A stretch of DNA of 64,000 nt, from positions 62,001 through 126,000 of the forward strand of contig NZ_PYJN01000006.1 in assembly GCF_003025035.1 (NCBI RefSeq). Direction: 5' to 3'. Below are positions 17,498 to 26,422 of this stretch, piece by piece. Position numbers and translations under genes: made by a program. Every line of letters starts with the position of its first letter. Positions within the stretch are counted from its first letter, which is position 1. The notes under the pieces were generated by a model. That model was given only the letters and a program-made list of their open reading frames with translations. It was not told the origin of the DNA and did no database searches. This DNA is from Rhizobium sp. SEMIA4064 (GTDB taxonomy: Bacteria; Pseudomonadota; Alphaproteobacteria; Rhizobiales; Rhizobiaceae).

Positions 17498-18373
17498 TCA
17501 GCCCTTTTTCGGAGCGGGCTTATCGCCCGTCGGCATATAACTATCGAAGATCGATTCCATGTTCTTCTGATAGCTCTTCTGCACTTCCAGGCCGCTGTCG
17601 AACATGGCGTTGAACATCTCGGTATAGGCGGCCATATCGACACCAGGCGCAGCGGCGGGTTTGGCTTTCGGTGCTTCCTTCGGCGGCTCGGCGGGCATGG
17701 GGAAGTTGCGCATCATATCCTGGAACGCCTTGGCGAAGGGATTGTCGAGGAAAGGATTGGCAGCAGCGGGCTTTTCGCGCTCGACCGGCTGCGTGCCGAA
17801 CATCAGTTCCATCGCCTGGGTGAACGGGTTATCGAAGATGCTCGCCTGCGGCGTCGGCTGCTGTTTCGGCGCAAAGCCGATGGTCTGCAGCCAATTCTGC
17901 ATCATCTCGCCCATTGCGGTGTTGAGGAAAGGATTGGCCATCTGAGGCATCTGGCCGCTGGTTTCCTTGAACAGGCCGCCCATCAGCGTATCGGCCATGA
18001 CGGGCAGCATGCGCTGGTAGATTTCCTGGCCGATGCCGGTCATCTGCGCTGCTTGCGCGGCAATGGCGCGAGACATGTCCTTGGAGCCGAACAGACGGGC
18101 CAGTACGGTATTGCCGTCGGCAATGCCCTCGGGCGTGAAGGCCTTGCTCATATCCTCGAAATATTTGGCATAGTTGCCGGAGGTGATGTCCTGCATCACG
18201 CCCATAAAATTATAGGGGTTCGTCGCGCTGCGCTTGAACCCCGAGGAAAAGGCGGGCATCAGCGCCGCCATGGCTTTCGTCGCCTGTTCCTGCGCGAGGT
18301 TGAACTGCTTGGCCATCGCCTCCGTGGCAGCACCGTTCTGTGCCTGCATCATCATGTCGAAGAGTGGCAGCAT
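17498..18373 (-). CDS. DUF937-type protein, unknown function
   Basis: The product is 291 aa from the ATG at 18373 (GGAAAGGAA upstream). It is rich in Met, Ala, Gln and Phe, with repeated NPF-like segments (ANPFLNTAMGEMM, DNPFTQAMELMF, ANPFLDNPFAKAFQD). The N-terminal half (MLPLFDMMMQAQNG, then NLAQEQATKAMAALMPAF) looks like a DUF937 domain; the C-terminal third is Pro/Lys-rich and ends in a low-complexity tail. No signal peptide or membrane segment is seen. The Met/Phe-rich helical repeats would suit a structural or granule-surface protein, but this is speculation. Confidence 0.75.
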   Translation of the reverse strand: MLPLFDMMMQAQNGAATEAMAKQFNLAQEQATKAMAALMPAFSSGFKRSATNPYNFMGVMQDITSGNYAKYFEDMSKAFTPEGIADGNTVLARLFGSKDMSRAIAAQAAQMTGIGQEIYQRMLPVMADTLMGGLFKETSGQMPQMANPFLNTAMGEMMQNWLQTIGFAPKQQPTPQASIFDNPFTQAMELMFGTQPVEREKPAAANPFLDNPFAKAFQDMMRNFPMPAEPPKEAPKAKPAAAPGVDMAAYTEMFNAMFDSGLEVQKSYQKNMESIFDSYMPTGDKPAPKKG

Positions 18374-18442
18374 CGAAGTTCCTTTCCCCGCAATCATGCC
18401 GCTTTGGAATCAGAAAGCGTGCAATTCTGGTAGTATAGCGGG

Positions 18443-18482
18443 AAAAAAAACGGCGCATACCGGTTTCTGACAGTGTGCGCCG
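18443..18482 (-). terminator. Rho-independent terminator of gshA
   Basis: On the minus strand a hairpin with 10-bp arms (one mismatch; CGGCGCATAC at 18451 on the plus strand, GTGTGCGCCG at 18473) is followed by eight T residues (A run 18443-18450). It begins 26 bp after the gshA stop and separates gshA from the DUF937 gene. Confidence 0.9.
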
Positions 18483-18507
18483 CAACAATCCAGGCCGAAG
18501 CCGGCTG

Positions 18508-19881
18508 TCAGTATTGATATTCCTCGAAGACCGGCTCGACCGATCCATTCCAGCGGCCGTGATAGAGCATCAGCAGATCGTCGGCGAGCGTTCCCTTCTT
18601 GGCGAGCACTTCGTCGAGCGGCGCCAGGAAGACGCTTTCGTCCTGGCCGTCGCCATTCACACGGGCGCGGTTCTTCAGGCCATCGCGGGAAATGCCGACA
18701 ACCTCGCGCGCCACGTCGAGCAGCTTATGGCCCTTGATGTCCGCCTTCAGGCCCTGCACCGGCACGATATCGCGCAGTGCGTTGACCTCATCGAAGGTCC
18801 AATCCTTGGTCAACTCGTCGGCCGCGGCAAGTGCAGCGTCGTCATAGAGCAGGCCGACCCAGAAGGCCGGCAGTGCACAGATGCGGCGCCAGGGGCCGCC
18901 GTCCGCACCGCGCATCTCCAGGAAGCGCTTGAGGCGCACATCGGGGAAGAGGGTGGAGAGATGGTTCGTCCAGTCGCCCATCGTCGGCTCCCAGGCGGCG
19001 ATCTCGCCCTTCAGCGCGCCATTCATGAACTGGCGGAAAGTGACGTGAGTGCAGTCGTGATAACGGCCGTCGCGGACGACGAAATACATGGGAACGTCGA
19101 GTGCCCACTTCACATAGTCTTCAAAGCCGAAATCGTCGCGGAAGGTGAAGTCGAGCAGGCCGCTGCGGCGGTTGTCGGTATCGCGCCAGATGTCGCCGCG
19201 CCAGGAGGAGAGGCCGTTCGGCTTGCCTTCGGTAAAGGGCGAGGAGGCAAACAACGCGGTCGCCAGCGATTGCAGCTTCATCGACACGCGCATCTTGCGG
19301 CGCATGTCGTCTTCCGAAGAGAAGTCGAGGTTCACCTGGATGGTGCAGGTGCGGTACATCATGTCGAGGCCCTTTGTGCCAACCTTTGGCATATAGCGGC
19401 TCATGATGTCGTAACGCGATTTCGGCATGCGCGGCGTCTCGGCCAGCGTCCATTTCGGGCTGCCGCCGATGCCGAGGAAGCGGATGCCCATCGGCTCGGC
19501 GATTTCGCGCAATGTCGCCAGATGCTGGTTCGATTCCTTGCAGGTCTGATGAATGGTTTCGAGCGGCGCGCCCGACAGTTCGAACTGGCCGCCGGGTTCG
19601 ATCGAGATCGCGCCCATACCGGTCGGCTCGCCCAGCCCGATAATGTTGTCGCCATCCATGATCGGCTCCCAGTGGGACTTTTCCTGCAGGCCCTTCAAGA
19701 GCGCGGAAATGCTGGCATCGCCGAAATAAGGCACAGGGCGGTTGTCGGCCCGGAAGAACACGAATTTTTCGTGTTCCGTGCCGATGCGGAATTGCTCGTT
19801 CGGCTTGCTGCCGGCCGCCAAATAGGCCGTCATGTCCGAGACCGAAGAGAGCGGAGTCTGGTCGGTGGTATCGCGCGCCAT
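18508..19881 (-). CDS. gshA: Glutamate-cysteine ligase, plant type
   Basis: The product is 457 aa from the ATG at 19881. It joins L-glutamate and L-cysteine using ATP, the first step of glutathione synthesis. The start of the catalytic domain, NEQFRIGTEHEKFVFF (~27-42), and EPGGQFELSGAPLETI are the hallmark of the plant/alphaproteobacterial class of GCL; the GluCys-binding segment TCTIQVNLDFSSEDDM follows. Length and composition fit the family. It is flanked by its own terminator and by a divergent LysE-type gene. No gshB is in the window. A rhizobium relies on glutathione for symbiosis and stress tolerance, which is known biology rather than something seen here. Confidence 0.95.
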   Translation of the reverse strand: MARDTTDQTPLSSVSDMTAYLAAGSKPNEQFRIGTEHEKFVFFRADNRPVPYFGDASISALLKGLQEKSHWEPIMDGDNIIGLGEPTGMGAISIEPGGQFELSGAPLETIHQTCKESNQHLATLREIAEPMGIRFLGIGGSPKWTLAETPRMPKSRYDIMSRYMPKVGTKGLDMMYRTCTIQVNLDFSSEDDMRRKMRVSMKLQSLATALFASSPFTEGKPNGLSSWRGDIWRDTDNRRSGLLDFTFRDDFGFEDYVKWALDVPMYFVVRDGRYHDCTHVTFRQFMNGALKGEIAAWEPTMGDWTNHLSTLFPDVRLKRFLEMRGADGGPWRRICALPAFWVGLLYDDAALAAADELTKDWTFDEVNALRDIVPVQGLKADIKGHKLLDVAREVVGISRDGLKNRARVNGDGQDESVFLAPLDEVLAKKGTLADDLLMLYHGRWNGSVEPVFEEYQY

Positions 19882-20125
19882 GGTATTACCTTGATCTCGG
19901 AAGGAGGCCCGCGCAAGCCGCAAGCCAATAGGAAGCGTGATTGACGCGGAATGAGGTACGGTGCAAGTGAATTTCTTTCAAGAGCAGTTCAAAAAAATAG
20001 GATTTGGGACCTGGAAGCGACGCTGTAGTGGCGGCTGATGCCTGCACGCTTGCACAAGCGTTCAAGACGCCCAACCGGCGTTCGAAATAGTCTTGCCGTT
20101 CCACTGATGACGGAAGGGCATATCG

Positions 20126-20737
20126 ATGTTCGAGCAGACCGTATTTTATCCGATCCTGACGCTGCTTCTGGCATCTCTGGTCATCATGGGCAGCCCCGGT
20201 CCATCCACCATCAGCGCCACGGCGGTTGGCGCCGCCTATGGTTTCCGTAGGTCGATCGGCTACGTCTGCGGGCTCATCGCCGGTACGGTTGTCGTGCTGC
20301 TGGCTGTTGCGGTCGGCGTCGTCGCAATCCTGTTGTCAGTGCCGTACGGCGCGTCGGCGCTTACCGCCGTCTCTACAGCCTATATCGCCTACCTGGCCTT
20401 GAGGATCGCCACGGCTCCGCCGCTCGCTGGCCGCGGTGATCAAGTCGCGACGCCCGCCTTTACCGGCGGTTTCCTATTGGCGGTCACCAATCCCAAGGCC
20501 TATCTGGCGATCGCTGCCGTCTTCGCGGGGGTCAGCCTTTTCAAGGATCAGCGCACGCTGGATGCGGTCATCAAGATAACGCTGCTCAGCGGGATGATTG
20601 TCGTCATTCACCTATGCTGGCTTCTGGTCGGGACCTCGCTGTCCCGCTTCCTCCAGAACCCAACCATTTCGCGCATCGTAAACGTTGCCCTGGCGGCTAT
20701 GCTGGTCATCACGACCGCGCTCGCGCTAGCGGGTTGA
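20126..20737 (+). CDS. LysE/RhtB family amino-acid exporter
   Basis: The product is 203 aa with GGAAGGG before the ATG. It has the six-helix LysE pattern: a first helix with the diagnostic MGSPGPSTISATAVGAAYGF, a glycine-rich second helix (IGYVCGLIAGTVVVLL), a mid-protein AYIAYLALRI, then FTGGFLLAVTNPKAYLAIAA, the conserved NPK motif. Such proteins export amino acids or homoserine derivatives across the inner membrane. The exported compound cannot be read from the sequence. The ~245 bp between it and gshA hold no recognisable gene. Confidence 0.92.
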   Translation: MFEQTVFYPILTLLLASLVIMGSPGPSTISATAVGAAYGFRRSIGYVCGLIAGTVVVLLAVAVGVVAILLSVPYGASALTAVSTAYIAYLALRIATAPPLAGRGDQVATPAFTGGFLLAVTNPKAYLAIAAVFAGVSLFKDQRTLDAVIKITLLSGMIVVIHLCWLLVGTSLSRFLQNPTISRIVNVALAAMLVITTALALAG

Positions 20738-20778
20738 AAAACAGACGGCGCACGTTCACAGTCATACAGGCGAGCGAG

Positions 20779-21516
20779 CTAGTTCCAGTCGCCAATCGCC
20801 GCTTGAATGACGGCCATGGCCGCCACCGCTGCCGTATCGGCGCGCAATATCCGTGGCCCCAAGGGAATGGCGGTGACGAAATCGAGGCTGTGCAGCAGAG
20901 CGCGTTCCTCTTCCGAAAACCCGCCCTCCGGACCGACCAGCAGCGCCAGATGTTTCTCTTTGACCTTTGCCAGGAGCGGCAGAGGGTTCTGGCCGGCATC
21001 GCCTTCGTCGCAATAGATGATGCGGCGCTCCTTCGGCCAGCGTGCCAGGAGATCGGCAAGCCTTACGGGCTCCGCCACGTCGGGGACGCCGAGAATGCCG
21101 CATTGCTCGGCCGCCTCGATGACATTGGCCTTGAGCTTGTCGAGATTGGTGATCTTGCCCTGCACGTGCTGCGTCATCACCGGCTGCAGTAGGCCGGCGC
21201 CCATCTCCACCGCCTTCTGCACGAGATAGTCGAGCCGTCCGACCTTCAGCGGCGCGAAGAGATAGTGCAGATCGGAAGGGGCGGGCTGCGGCCGCGTCTC
21301 CTCGTTAGGCGTCAGCAGGATGCGCTTGCGGGAGGGAAAGGAGACGCTGGCTTTCCATTCGCCGTCACGGCCGTTGAAGATCAACAGCTCGGCGCCGTCC
21401 TCCATGCGCAGCACATTGGCGAGATAGTTGAATTGATCGCGATCGGCCTCGATGCCGATATTCGCTTTGATATCCGAAACCACGAACAGCCGCTGCATGC
21501 GGAAATTGGCGCGCAT
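20779..21516 (-). CDS. rsmE: 16S rRNA (uracil-1498-N3) methyltransferase RsmE
   Basis: The product is 245 aa from the ATG at 21516 (AAGGGA upstream; the frame is open to 21570, inside the neighbouring gene). It is a SPOUT-class methyltransferase that methylates N3 of U1498 in the decoding centre of 16S rRNA. The trefoil-knot SAM site is seen as [17 protein letters not shown] and [17 protein letters not shown] near the C-terminus. The N-terminal PUA-like part ([20 protein letters not shown]) matches the family. The start is 10 bp after the stop of the phosphate transporter gene, so the two form an operon. Confidence 0.95.
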   Translation of the reverse strand: MRANFRMQRLFVVSDIKANIGIEADRDQFNYLANVLRMEDGAELLIFNGRDGEWKASVSFPSRKRILLTPNEETRPQPAPSDLHYLFAPLKVGRLDYLVQKAVEMGAGLLQPVMTQHVQGKITNLDKLKANVIEAAEQCGILGVPDVAEPVRLADLLARWPKERRIIYCDEGDAGQNPLPLLAKVKEKHLALLVGPEGGFSEEERALLHSLDFVTAIPLGPRILRADTAAVAAMAVIQAAIGDWN

Positions 21517-21526
21517 GGGTAATCCC

Positions 21527-23062
21527 TTAAATGAAGAGCGCGACCATAGCCCAATATACCGCGGCTGCAAGCATGGCCGAGACCGGCACGGTGATGGCCC
21601 AGGCGGCGATGATGGTCATGAAATGCGAGCGGCGTACGAGGCGTCGGCGATGGATTTCGTCCGGATTGTGCTCGTCGGCTTCCACCATCTCGGCCCATGT
21701 TATGCCTGAAGCCTCGGCTTTCATCCGCATATAGGCGAGGCGGCGCTTCGAGTGGCTGGTGTACCATTCGCGGAAGAAGCCGACGCCGAAGACCGCGCCG
21801 ATGGCGATATGGGTGGAGCTGACGGGAAGGCCGAACCAGGAGGCGACGATGACGGTGAGAGCCGCCGAGAGCGCCACGCAATAGGCCCGCATCGGATTGA
21901 GCTTGGTGATCTGCTCGCCGACGAGGCGGATGAGGCGCGGACCGTAAAGCAGCACCCCGACGGAAATGCCGCAGCCGCCGATCAGTACGACCCAATAGGG
22001 CGCGGTATATCCCGCTGCACCGCCAACGACACTGAGACTGCTTCCCAGGCTGACGCTGCGTATGATCGCCGCCAGCGGGCCGATGGCGTTGGCGACGTCG
22101 TTGGCGCCATGCGCAAAGGACATCAGCGCCGCCGAACAGATCAGCGGCAGGCGGAACAGCTTACGCAGCGAGCTATTCTTGTTTTCGCAACCGACAGACT
22201 GCGCCGCCACCAGCGGCCTGGCAGCAAACCAGATCGCCAAACCGACTACGACGCCGATCGCGATGGTCGAGAAGCCCGCGACGGTGTCTTTGGGCGCGAG
22301 TTGCAGAACCAGATAAGCGGTAAAGGCGCCGGCCATCAGGCCGATCAGAATGGGAATCCAGTATTTGGCGGCCGCGATCTTGTCGTTGCGATAGATGATG
22401 AAGGTCTTGATGAAAAACAGAATGCCGGCGGCGATCGTGCCGCCGAGGAAAGGGGTGACGACCCAGCCGGCGGAGATGGCTCCCAATACGCGCCAATTGA
22501 CCATCTCCGGCCCGACGGCAGCAGCCCCTGCGCCGACGACGGCGCCGACGATCGTGTGCGTGGTCGAAACCGGTGCTTTCAGCCAAGTCGCGAAGTTGAT
22601 CCAGAGCGCGGCGGCCAGCAGTGCCGCCATCATCAGCCAGGCGAGCTTGCCGCTGGTGATGATGCGGTCGGTATCGATGATATGCGAGGAGATGGTCTTG
22701 ATGACCGGTCCGCCCGCGATGACGGCGCCGAGAATTTCGAAGATCGCCGCCATGACCAGGGCCTGCGTCATGGTGATGGCACGCGCCCCCACCGCCGCGC
22801 CGACATTGTTGGCGACGTCCTTGGCGCCGATATTCATGGCCATGTAGCCGGCGAGTGCCACGGCGGCGATTGCCAGCGTCGCGCCCGTCTGGTTCAGCAC
22901 GTTGATGCCGGCGAAGATCATTGCAAGGCCAAGGAAGACCAGGCCGATACCGGGAGCGACCAGCCGTTTCGTGACATGATAGGCCGCATCCTCGACATAG
23001 GTGAGTTTGTCGAGATCCTTGTCTAGCGTCCTTTTTGTCAGTTTCGCCGGTCGGTCGGGCAT
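21527..23062 (-). CDS. pit: PiT family inorganic phosphate transporter
   Basis: The product is 511 aa. Two inverted copies of the PiT signature are visible: [20 protein letters not shown] (~98-117) and [20 protein letters not shown] (~318-337), each in a PD001131-type hairpin. About ten hydrophobic helices surround them, and a charged N-terminal tail ([18 protein letters not shown]) is extra. PiT carriers take up metal-phosphate complexes with protons and are the low-affinity phosphate route in rhizobia. I see no clear Pho box in the 99 bp upstream. rsmE follows in the same operon, 10 bp away. Confidence 0.94.
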   Translation of the reverse strand: MPDRPAKLTKRTLDKDLDKLTYVEDAAYHVTKRLVAPGIGLVFLGLAMIFAGINVLNQTGATLAIAAVALAGYMAMNIGAKDVANNVGAAVGARAITMTQALVMAAIFEILGAVIAGGPVIKTISSHIIDTDRIITSGKLAWLMMAALLAAALWINFATWLKAPVSTTHTIVGAVVGAGAAAVGPEMVNWRVLGAISAGWVVTPFLGGTIAAGILFFIKTFIIYRNDKIAAAKYWIPILIGLMAGAFTAYLVLQLAPKDTVAGFSTIAIGVVVGLAIWFAARPLVAAQSVGCENKNSSLRKLFRLPLICSAALMSFAHGANDVANAIGPLAAIIRSVSLGSSLSVVGGAAGYTAPYWVVLIGGCGISVGVLLYGPRLIRLVGEQITKLNPMRAYCVALSAALTVIVASWFGLPVSSTHIAIGAVFGVGFFREWYTSHSKRRLAYMRMKAEASGITWAEMVEADEHNPDEIHRRRLVRRSHFMTIIAAWAITVPVSAMLAAAVYWAMVALFI

Positions 23063-23161
23063 GCCATTCTCTGAGTCGAAATATATAATTTTACGCTGCC
23101 CGGCAGGCCGCGCAATGTCTGGTAATTATTTCAGTATAGTGTGATGGGAGTATGTTACGGC

Positions 23162-23671
23162 CTATTTGGCCGCTGCTGTCACAAGTCTTGTCGTCATCCG
23201 CAGCTCGAAGGCGAGGATGATGTCGCGCAACTCCGGCTCACGGACGCGTTTGACCGCTTCATTGCAGGAAACCCACTCGATCGTGCGCTCGCCCTTTTCC
23301 TTGAAATTCTTGGCGAGATCGCTGACGTCGAGCGCATAGACCTGAACCCGGCAAGGCACCTGGATGCCGTCCTTCAGCACCTTGTCGTAGCTGAAGGCGC
23401 CAAGCGGATCGGTTTCCACGGTGCCGCGTACGCCGGCCTCTTCGAAGGCTTCCCGGGCGGCCACTTCATGCGACAGCTTGCCCGGCATCGGCCAGCCCTT
23501 GGGAATGACCCAGCGGCCGGTATCGCGGCTGGTCAGCAGCAGCACTTCCAACTCATCCGTCTTCTTTCTCACTCGATAGCAGAGCGCTGCATATTGCTGT
23601 CGCGGCGGGCGCCGAAACATGAGCTGCACATCATTTGCGATACGGGCGAGAATGGCCAAGGGTCGGGTCAC
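23162..23671 (-). CDS. Nudix hydrolase
   Basis: The product is 169 aa. The Nudix helix is at ~58-80 as GWPMPGKLSHEVAAREAFEE followed by AGV. The catalytic REAFEEAGV half is intact, while position 7 of the Nudix box, normally Glu, is Lys. PKGWPMPGK before it is the pattern of the diphosphoinositol-polyphosphate/diadenosine phosphohydrolase branch. Nudix enzymes cleave nucleoside diphosphates linked to another group. The N-terminus (RRPPRQQYAALCYRV) has the first beta strand. The substrate is open. It is a single gene, divergent from a LysR gene across an AT-rich gap. Confidence 0.9.
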   Translation of the reverse strand: MTRPLAILARIANDVQLMFRRPPRQQYAALCYRVRKKTDELEVLLLTSRDTGRWVIPKGWPMPGKLSHEVAAREAFEEAGVRGTVETDPLGAFSYDKVLKDGIQVPCRVQVYALDVSDLAKNFKEKGERTIEWVSCNEAVKRVREPELRDIILAFELRMTTRLVTAAAK

Positions 23672-23924
23672 CTTTAAAAGTTCGAGTTTAGAATCAGTCT
23701 CATATTAGCATTACATGGAAAAATTGTGCATTCCATATGACTTTATATGGTATTTCCACACACTTTCGTTCAGTGCTCAATAGATAAAAATGTGAGGAAG
23801 CGGTCTCTGATATTCGCCAGCGACTATGCTGATAGCGACATCGAATGCTTTCAATATGCCGCAGATAGCGCAGTCACCCTATACCTTCTTCCTATCTTAC
23901 CGGAAAATAAGCTAAATCTCCGTT
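23672..23924. other. AT-rich divergent intergenic region with a dyad
   Basis: This 253-bp stretch is visibly more AT-rich than its surroundings. A perfect 6-bp inverted repeat CCATAT-N6-ATATGG spans 23733-23750, which could be an operator for the LysR gene at 23925. A 78-codon frame starting at 23747 has no ribosome site and overlaps the LysR start, so I do not call it a gene. Confidence 0.5.
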
Positions 23925-24848
23925 ATGTCCGAACGTTCTCCGCTGCTACGCCTTCCGCCGATGAACGCACTGCGCGCCTTTGATGCCGTTGCCCGTCGTG
24001 GTAGCATTTTAAAAGCGGCTGACGAACTGGGCGTCGCGCGTGGCGCCGTACGCCAGCAACTTGCCGTGCTTGAAACATTTTTCGGTATAATTTTGTTCCA
24101 ACGCGATGGCCGCCGCCTCGTCCTGACGAAGAAGGGCAGGGCCTTCGCCGACTCAGTCGGAATCGCTTTCGGCATCTTGGCGCGAGCTTCGGCCGAGCTT
24201 GTGGCCGGTGAGCGCCGGACACTGCGCCTCGGCGTCCCTTCCGCCTTCGCCGTCTGGTGGCTGATGCCGCGTGTTGCGGATTTGCAAGCAGCGCTTCCCG
24301 ACGTCGATGTCGATATCATCCCGATGGCGGTGGTTGAGCCACTGGAGCGCCATCCCGATCTCGACGCCGTGATCATGGGCGGAGAATATCGGCCAACGCC
24401 TGACATCACTGCTATCCGTTTCATGGAAGACGAATTCGGCCCGGTGGCGACGCCGGACCTCGCCGCCCGTCTCGGCCTTGCCGCAGGGGTGGAGGCCCTT
24501 GCGACCGCCGTCGCCCTCACCAGCCGTTCCGCCCCCCGCCTATGGGATGATTGGTTTGCCGAGAGCGGCCACGCGCCCATCCGCTTCGCCCGTACTCGCG
24601 AATTCGAGGATCTGCTTCTGGCGATCGGCGCCGCCCGCTCCGGCGTCGGCGTCGCCATCGTCCCACGCACGGCCATCGGTGACGATATCGATCGCGGCCT
24701 GCTGGTGGCGCCCTTTGGCTTCATCCAAAGACCCGCCGGATACAGCCTCAGCATCCGCAGCGGCGATGCGAAGGACGCGGCTTTTGTCAGGCTGGCCGAT
24801 TGGCTAGTCAAGGCAGGCGCTGAGCCTATCCCGCCAAGGGCGAGATAA
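23925..24848 (+). CDS. LysR family regulator, GcvA-like
   Basis: The product is 307 aa. The opening LRLPPMNALRAFDAVARRGS, then AADELGVARGAVRQQLAVLE, is the GcvA-type LysR winged helix-turn-helix. The effector domain begins at ~94 with RTLRLGVPSAFAVWWLMPRV, the usual GcvA pattern in which the regulator reads a small ligand in a periplasmic-binding-like fold. The downstream adenosylhomocysteinase-like gene starts 112 bp later on the same strand, so the pair may be co-transcribed, or the regulator may control its neighbour through the inverted repeat between them. The ligand is not known. Confidence 0.93.
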   Translation: MSERSPLLRLPPMNALRAFDAVARRGSILKAADELGVARGAVRQQLAVLETFFGIILFQRDGRRLVLTKKGRAFADSVGIAFGILARASAELVAGERRTLRLGVPSAFAVWWLMPRVADLQAALPDVDVDIIPMAVVEPLERHPDLDAVIMGGEYRPTPDITAIRFMEDEFGPVATPDLAARLGLAAGVEALATAVALTSRSAPRLWDDWFAESGHAPIRFARTREFEDLLLAIGAARSGVGVAIVPRTAIGDDIDRGLLVAPFGFIQRPAGYSLSIRSGDAKDAAFVRLADWLVKAGAEPIPPRAR

Positions 24849-24902
24849 GCCTCGTGCCTATGGCACTTTTTCTGCCCTATCGCTCATTTTAATGTCCATA
24901 GA

Positions 24903-24944
24903 CGGCCTGTCATTTCCTATGTGAGATCAAGGCATGACAGACCG
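24903..24944. promoter_or_regulatory. Inverted repeat before adenosylhomocysteinase-like gene
   Basis: Two 11-bp arms (CGGCCTGTCAT at 24903, ATGACAGACCG at 24934) pair with one mismatch across a 20-bp spacer. They end 16 bp upstream of the ATG, just before the AGGAG ribosome site. They could be a regulator site or an RNA stem that affects translation. The sequence shows the symmetry; the role is inferred. Confidence 0.5.
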
Positions 24945-24960
24945 CCGCCAGGAGTGCGTT

Positions 24961-26124
24961 ATGGACCAGCCTTCCTCTCTTTCCCGCATTGATTGGGTTG
25001 CCCGAAGCTGCCGACTGCTGGCGGCGACGGCAGCGGAATTCCGCGAGACCAGACCCTTTGACGGTCTGACGATCGGAACCGGCATTCACCTCGAGCCGAA
25101 GACGGTGGCGCTGTTGACGACGCTGCGGGCCGGCGGCGCACGCCTCGTCTGCACCGGCAATCTCAACAGCACCCAGCCGGAAACCGTCTCTTATTTGCGA
25201 GCGCAGGGCATCGCCGTTTTCGCCACCCAGACCACCGATGCCGCCGAGCACGGCGCCAGCCTCGATGCCATCCTGGCGGAAAAGCCGGATCTGCTGCTCG
25301 ATAATGGCGGCGATCTCTTTGCGCGCGCCGCCGAAAGGCCCTATGCCAACCTCTTGGGCGGCACCGAAGAGACGACCTCGGGCCGCACGCGGTTGCTGCA
25401 GATGCGCGACAGGCTGGCCATGCCGATCCTCGTCATCAATGACAGTCCGATCAAGCAGTTCGCCGAAAACAAGCACGCGGTCGGCCAAAGCCTGTTCGAG
25501 AGCTATCTACGCTTCACCAACCGCTCCACCAACGGCAAGCGCGTCACCGTCTTCGGCTATGGCGCCTGCGGCAAGGGCACGGCGGCCTGTTTCCGCAACG
25601 CTTATGCGACGGTCAGCGTGGTCGACATCGATCCCGTGACGACGCTGGAGGCGCATCTGGACGGCTTCGTCACGCCGCTGCGCGCCGAGGCGATCCGCTC
25701 CGCCGATATCCTCATTACTGTCACCGGCTATCCCGGTATCGTGACCACGGCGGACCTGCCGCTGATCAAGGATGGCGCGATCCTGATGAACGGCGGCCAT
25801 TTCCCGCATGAGATCGATGTCGCCGCCTTCCGAAACAGTCCGGATGTTGCAGGCATCGATCGCTATGAGGCCGAGCATATCGAGACCATCCGCATGCGGG
25901 ACGGACGCTCTTTCCACATCCTCGGCGCCGGCCACATGGCCAACCTCGCCGGCCCGCGCCCGCTCGGCAATACCGTTGAATCCATGGATCTCGGCTTTGC
26001 GCTGCAATCCCGCTGCCTGGAGCGTGTGGCAAAGGGCGGTCTCGGCAAAGAGTCCTGCGTCATTCCCGTACCGGCGGATATCGACGCCATGGTGGCATCG
26101 GCCTATCTCGATCTGGCGAGATGA
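24961..26124 (+). CDS. Adenosylhomocysteinase-like protein with altered catalytic site
   Basis: The product is 387 aa from the ATG at 24961 (AGGAG upstream), clearly shorter than bacterial SahH (~430-470 aa). Family features kept: LLLDNGGDLF, GGTEETTSGRTRL, the NAD-binding Rossmann loop VTVFGYGACGKGTAACF (Gly189, 191, 194), His43, Lys155 and NGGHFPHEID. By comparison with human SAHH the following are changed: catalytic Asp131 to Pro73, Asp190 to Glu159, Cys195 to Val164; the KGET glutamate (Glu156) and His353 are missing; the C-terminal dimer tail is absent. So NAD binding is likely but the normal hydrolase reaction is doubtful. A GcvA-like regulator is upstream. The true sahH is presumably elsewhere. 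Confidence 0.85.
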   Translation: MDQPSSLSRIDWVARSCRLLAATAAEFRETRPFDGLTIGTGIHLEPKTVALLTTLRAGGARLVCTGNLNSTQPETVSYLRAQGIAVFATQTTDAAEHGASLDAILAEKPDLLLDNGGDLFARAAERPYANLLGGTEETTSGRTRLLQMRDRLAMPILVINDSPIKQFAENKHAVGQSLFESYLRFTNRSTNGKRVTVFGYGACGKGTAACFRNAYATVSVVDIDPVTTLEAHLDGFVTPLRAEAIRSADILITVTGYPGIVTTADLPLIKDGAILMNGGHFPHEIDVAAFRNSPDVAGIDRYEAEHIETIRMRDGRSFHILGAGHMANLAGPRPLGNTVESMDLGFALQSRCLERVAKGGLGKESCVIPVPADIDAMVASAYLDLAR

Positions 26125-26258
26125 GCCCGAAGCCGATCCCGCCCTTGGCGAGTGGGAAAGCGAAATCAGCATTTGGCCGGCAGGCTAAGTGCTAGATTTC
26201 GCAAGGGCGGGGTAGGCAAGGACGCATGTGATCTCGCCGACACACGGCACCTCCCGCA

Positions 26259-26384
26259 TCAACCATTCACATCTACAACGATTTTCCCGTGCGCCTGGCG
26301 GTTCTCGATCAGGGCATGCGCCTTGTCGACATCGGCGAGCGTGAAACGGTGGGGATCGAGCCTGGGCACGATCTTGCCGGCCGA
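26259..26384 (-). pseudogene. 3' remnant of a quinone oxidoreductase / zinc-type alcohol dehydrogenase gene
   Basis: About 41 codons survive on the minus strand, reading AGKIVPRLDPHRFTLADVDK then AHALIENRQAHGKIVVDV and a stop. This is the standard C-terminus of medium-chain quinone oxidoreductases, whose full proteins have ~320-340 aa. Upstream on that strand the frame continues into sequence with no family resemblance. The N-terminal domain and most of the nucleotide-binding domain are gone. It faces a LysR remnant on the other strand; see the finding on the deletion scar. Confidence 0.72.
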
Positions 26385-26422
26385 GCGGGTCCGAGCATCC
26401 GCGTCGAGGCGATGGCGGGGGC

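Noticed and set aside
18475..19944. A 489-codon plus-strand frame antisense to gshA
   Set aside because: GshA motifs lie on the minus strand. The plus frame also runs through the terminator and the gshA start region.
23747..23983. A 78-codon plus-strand frame in the AT-rich gap
   Set aside because: It overlaps the LysR start in another frame, has no ribosome site, and its residues show no pattern.
24849..24960. An SAH riboswitch before the SahH-like gene
   Set aside because: The inverted repeat is real, but I could not match the gap to the pseudoknot and conserved core of SAH riboswitches. It would need a covariance-model search.
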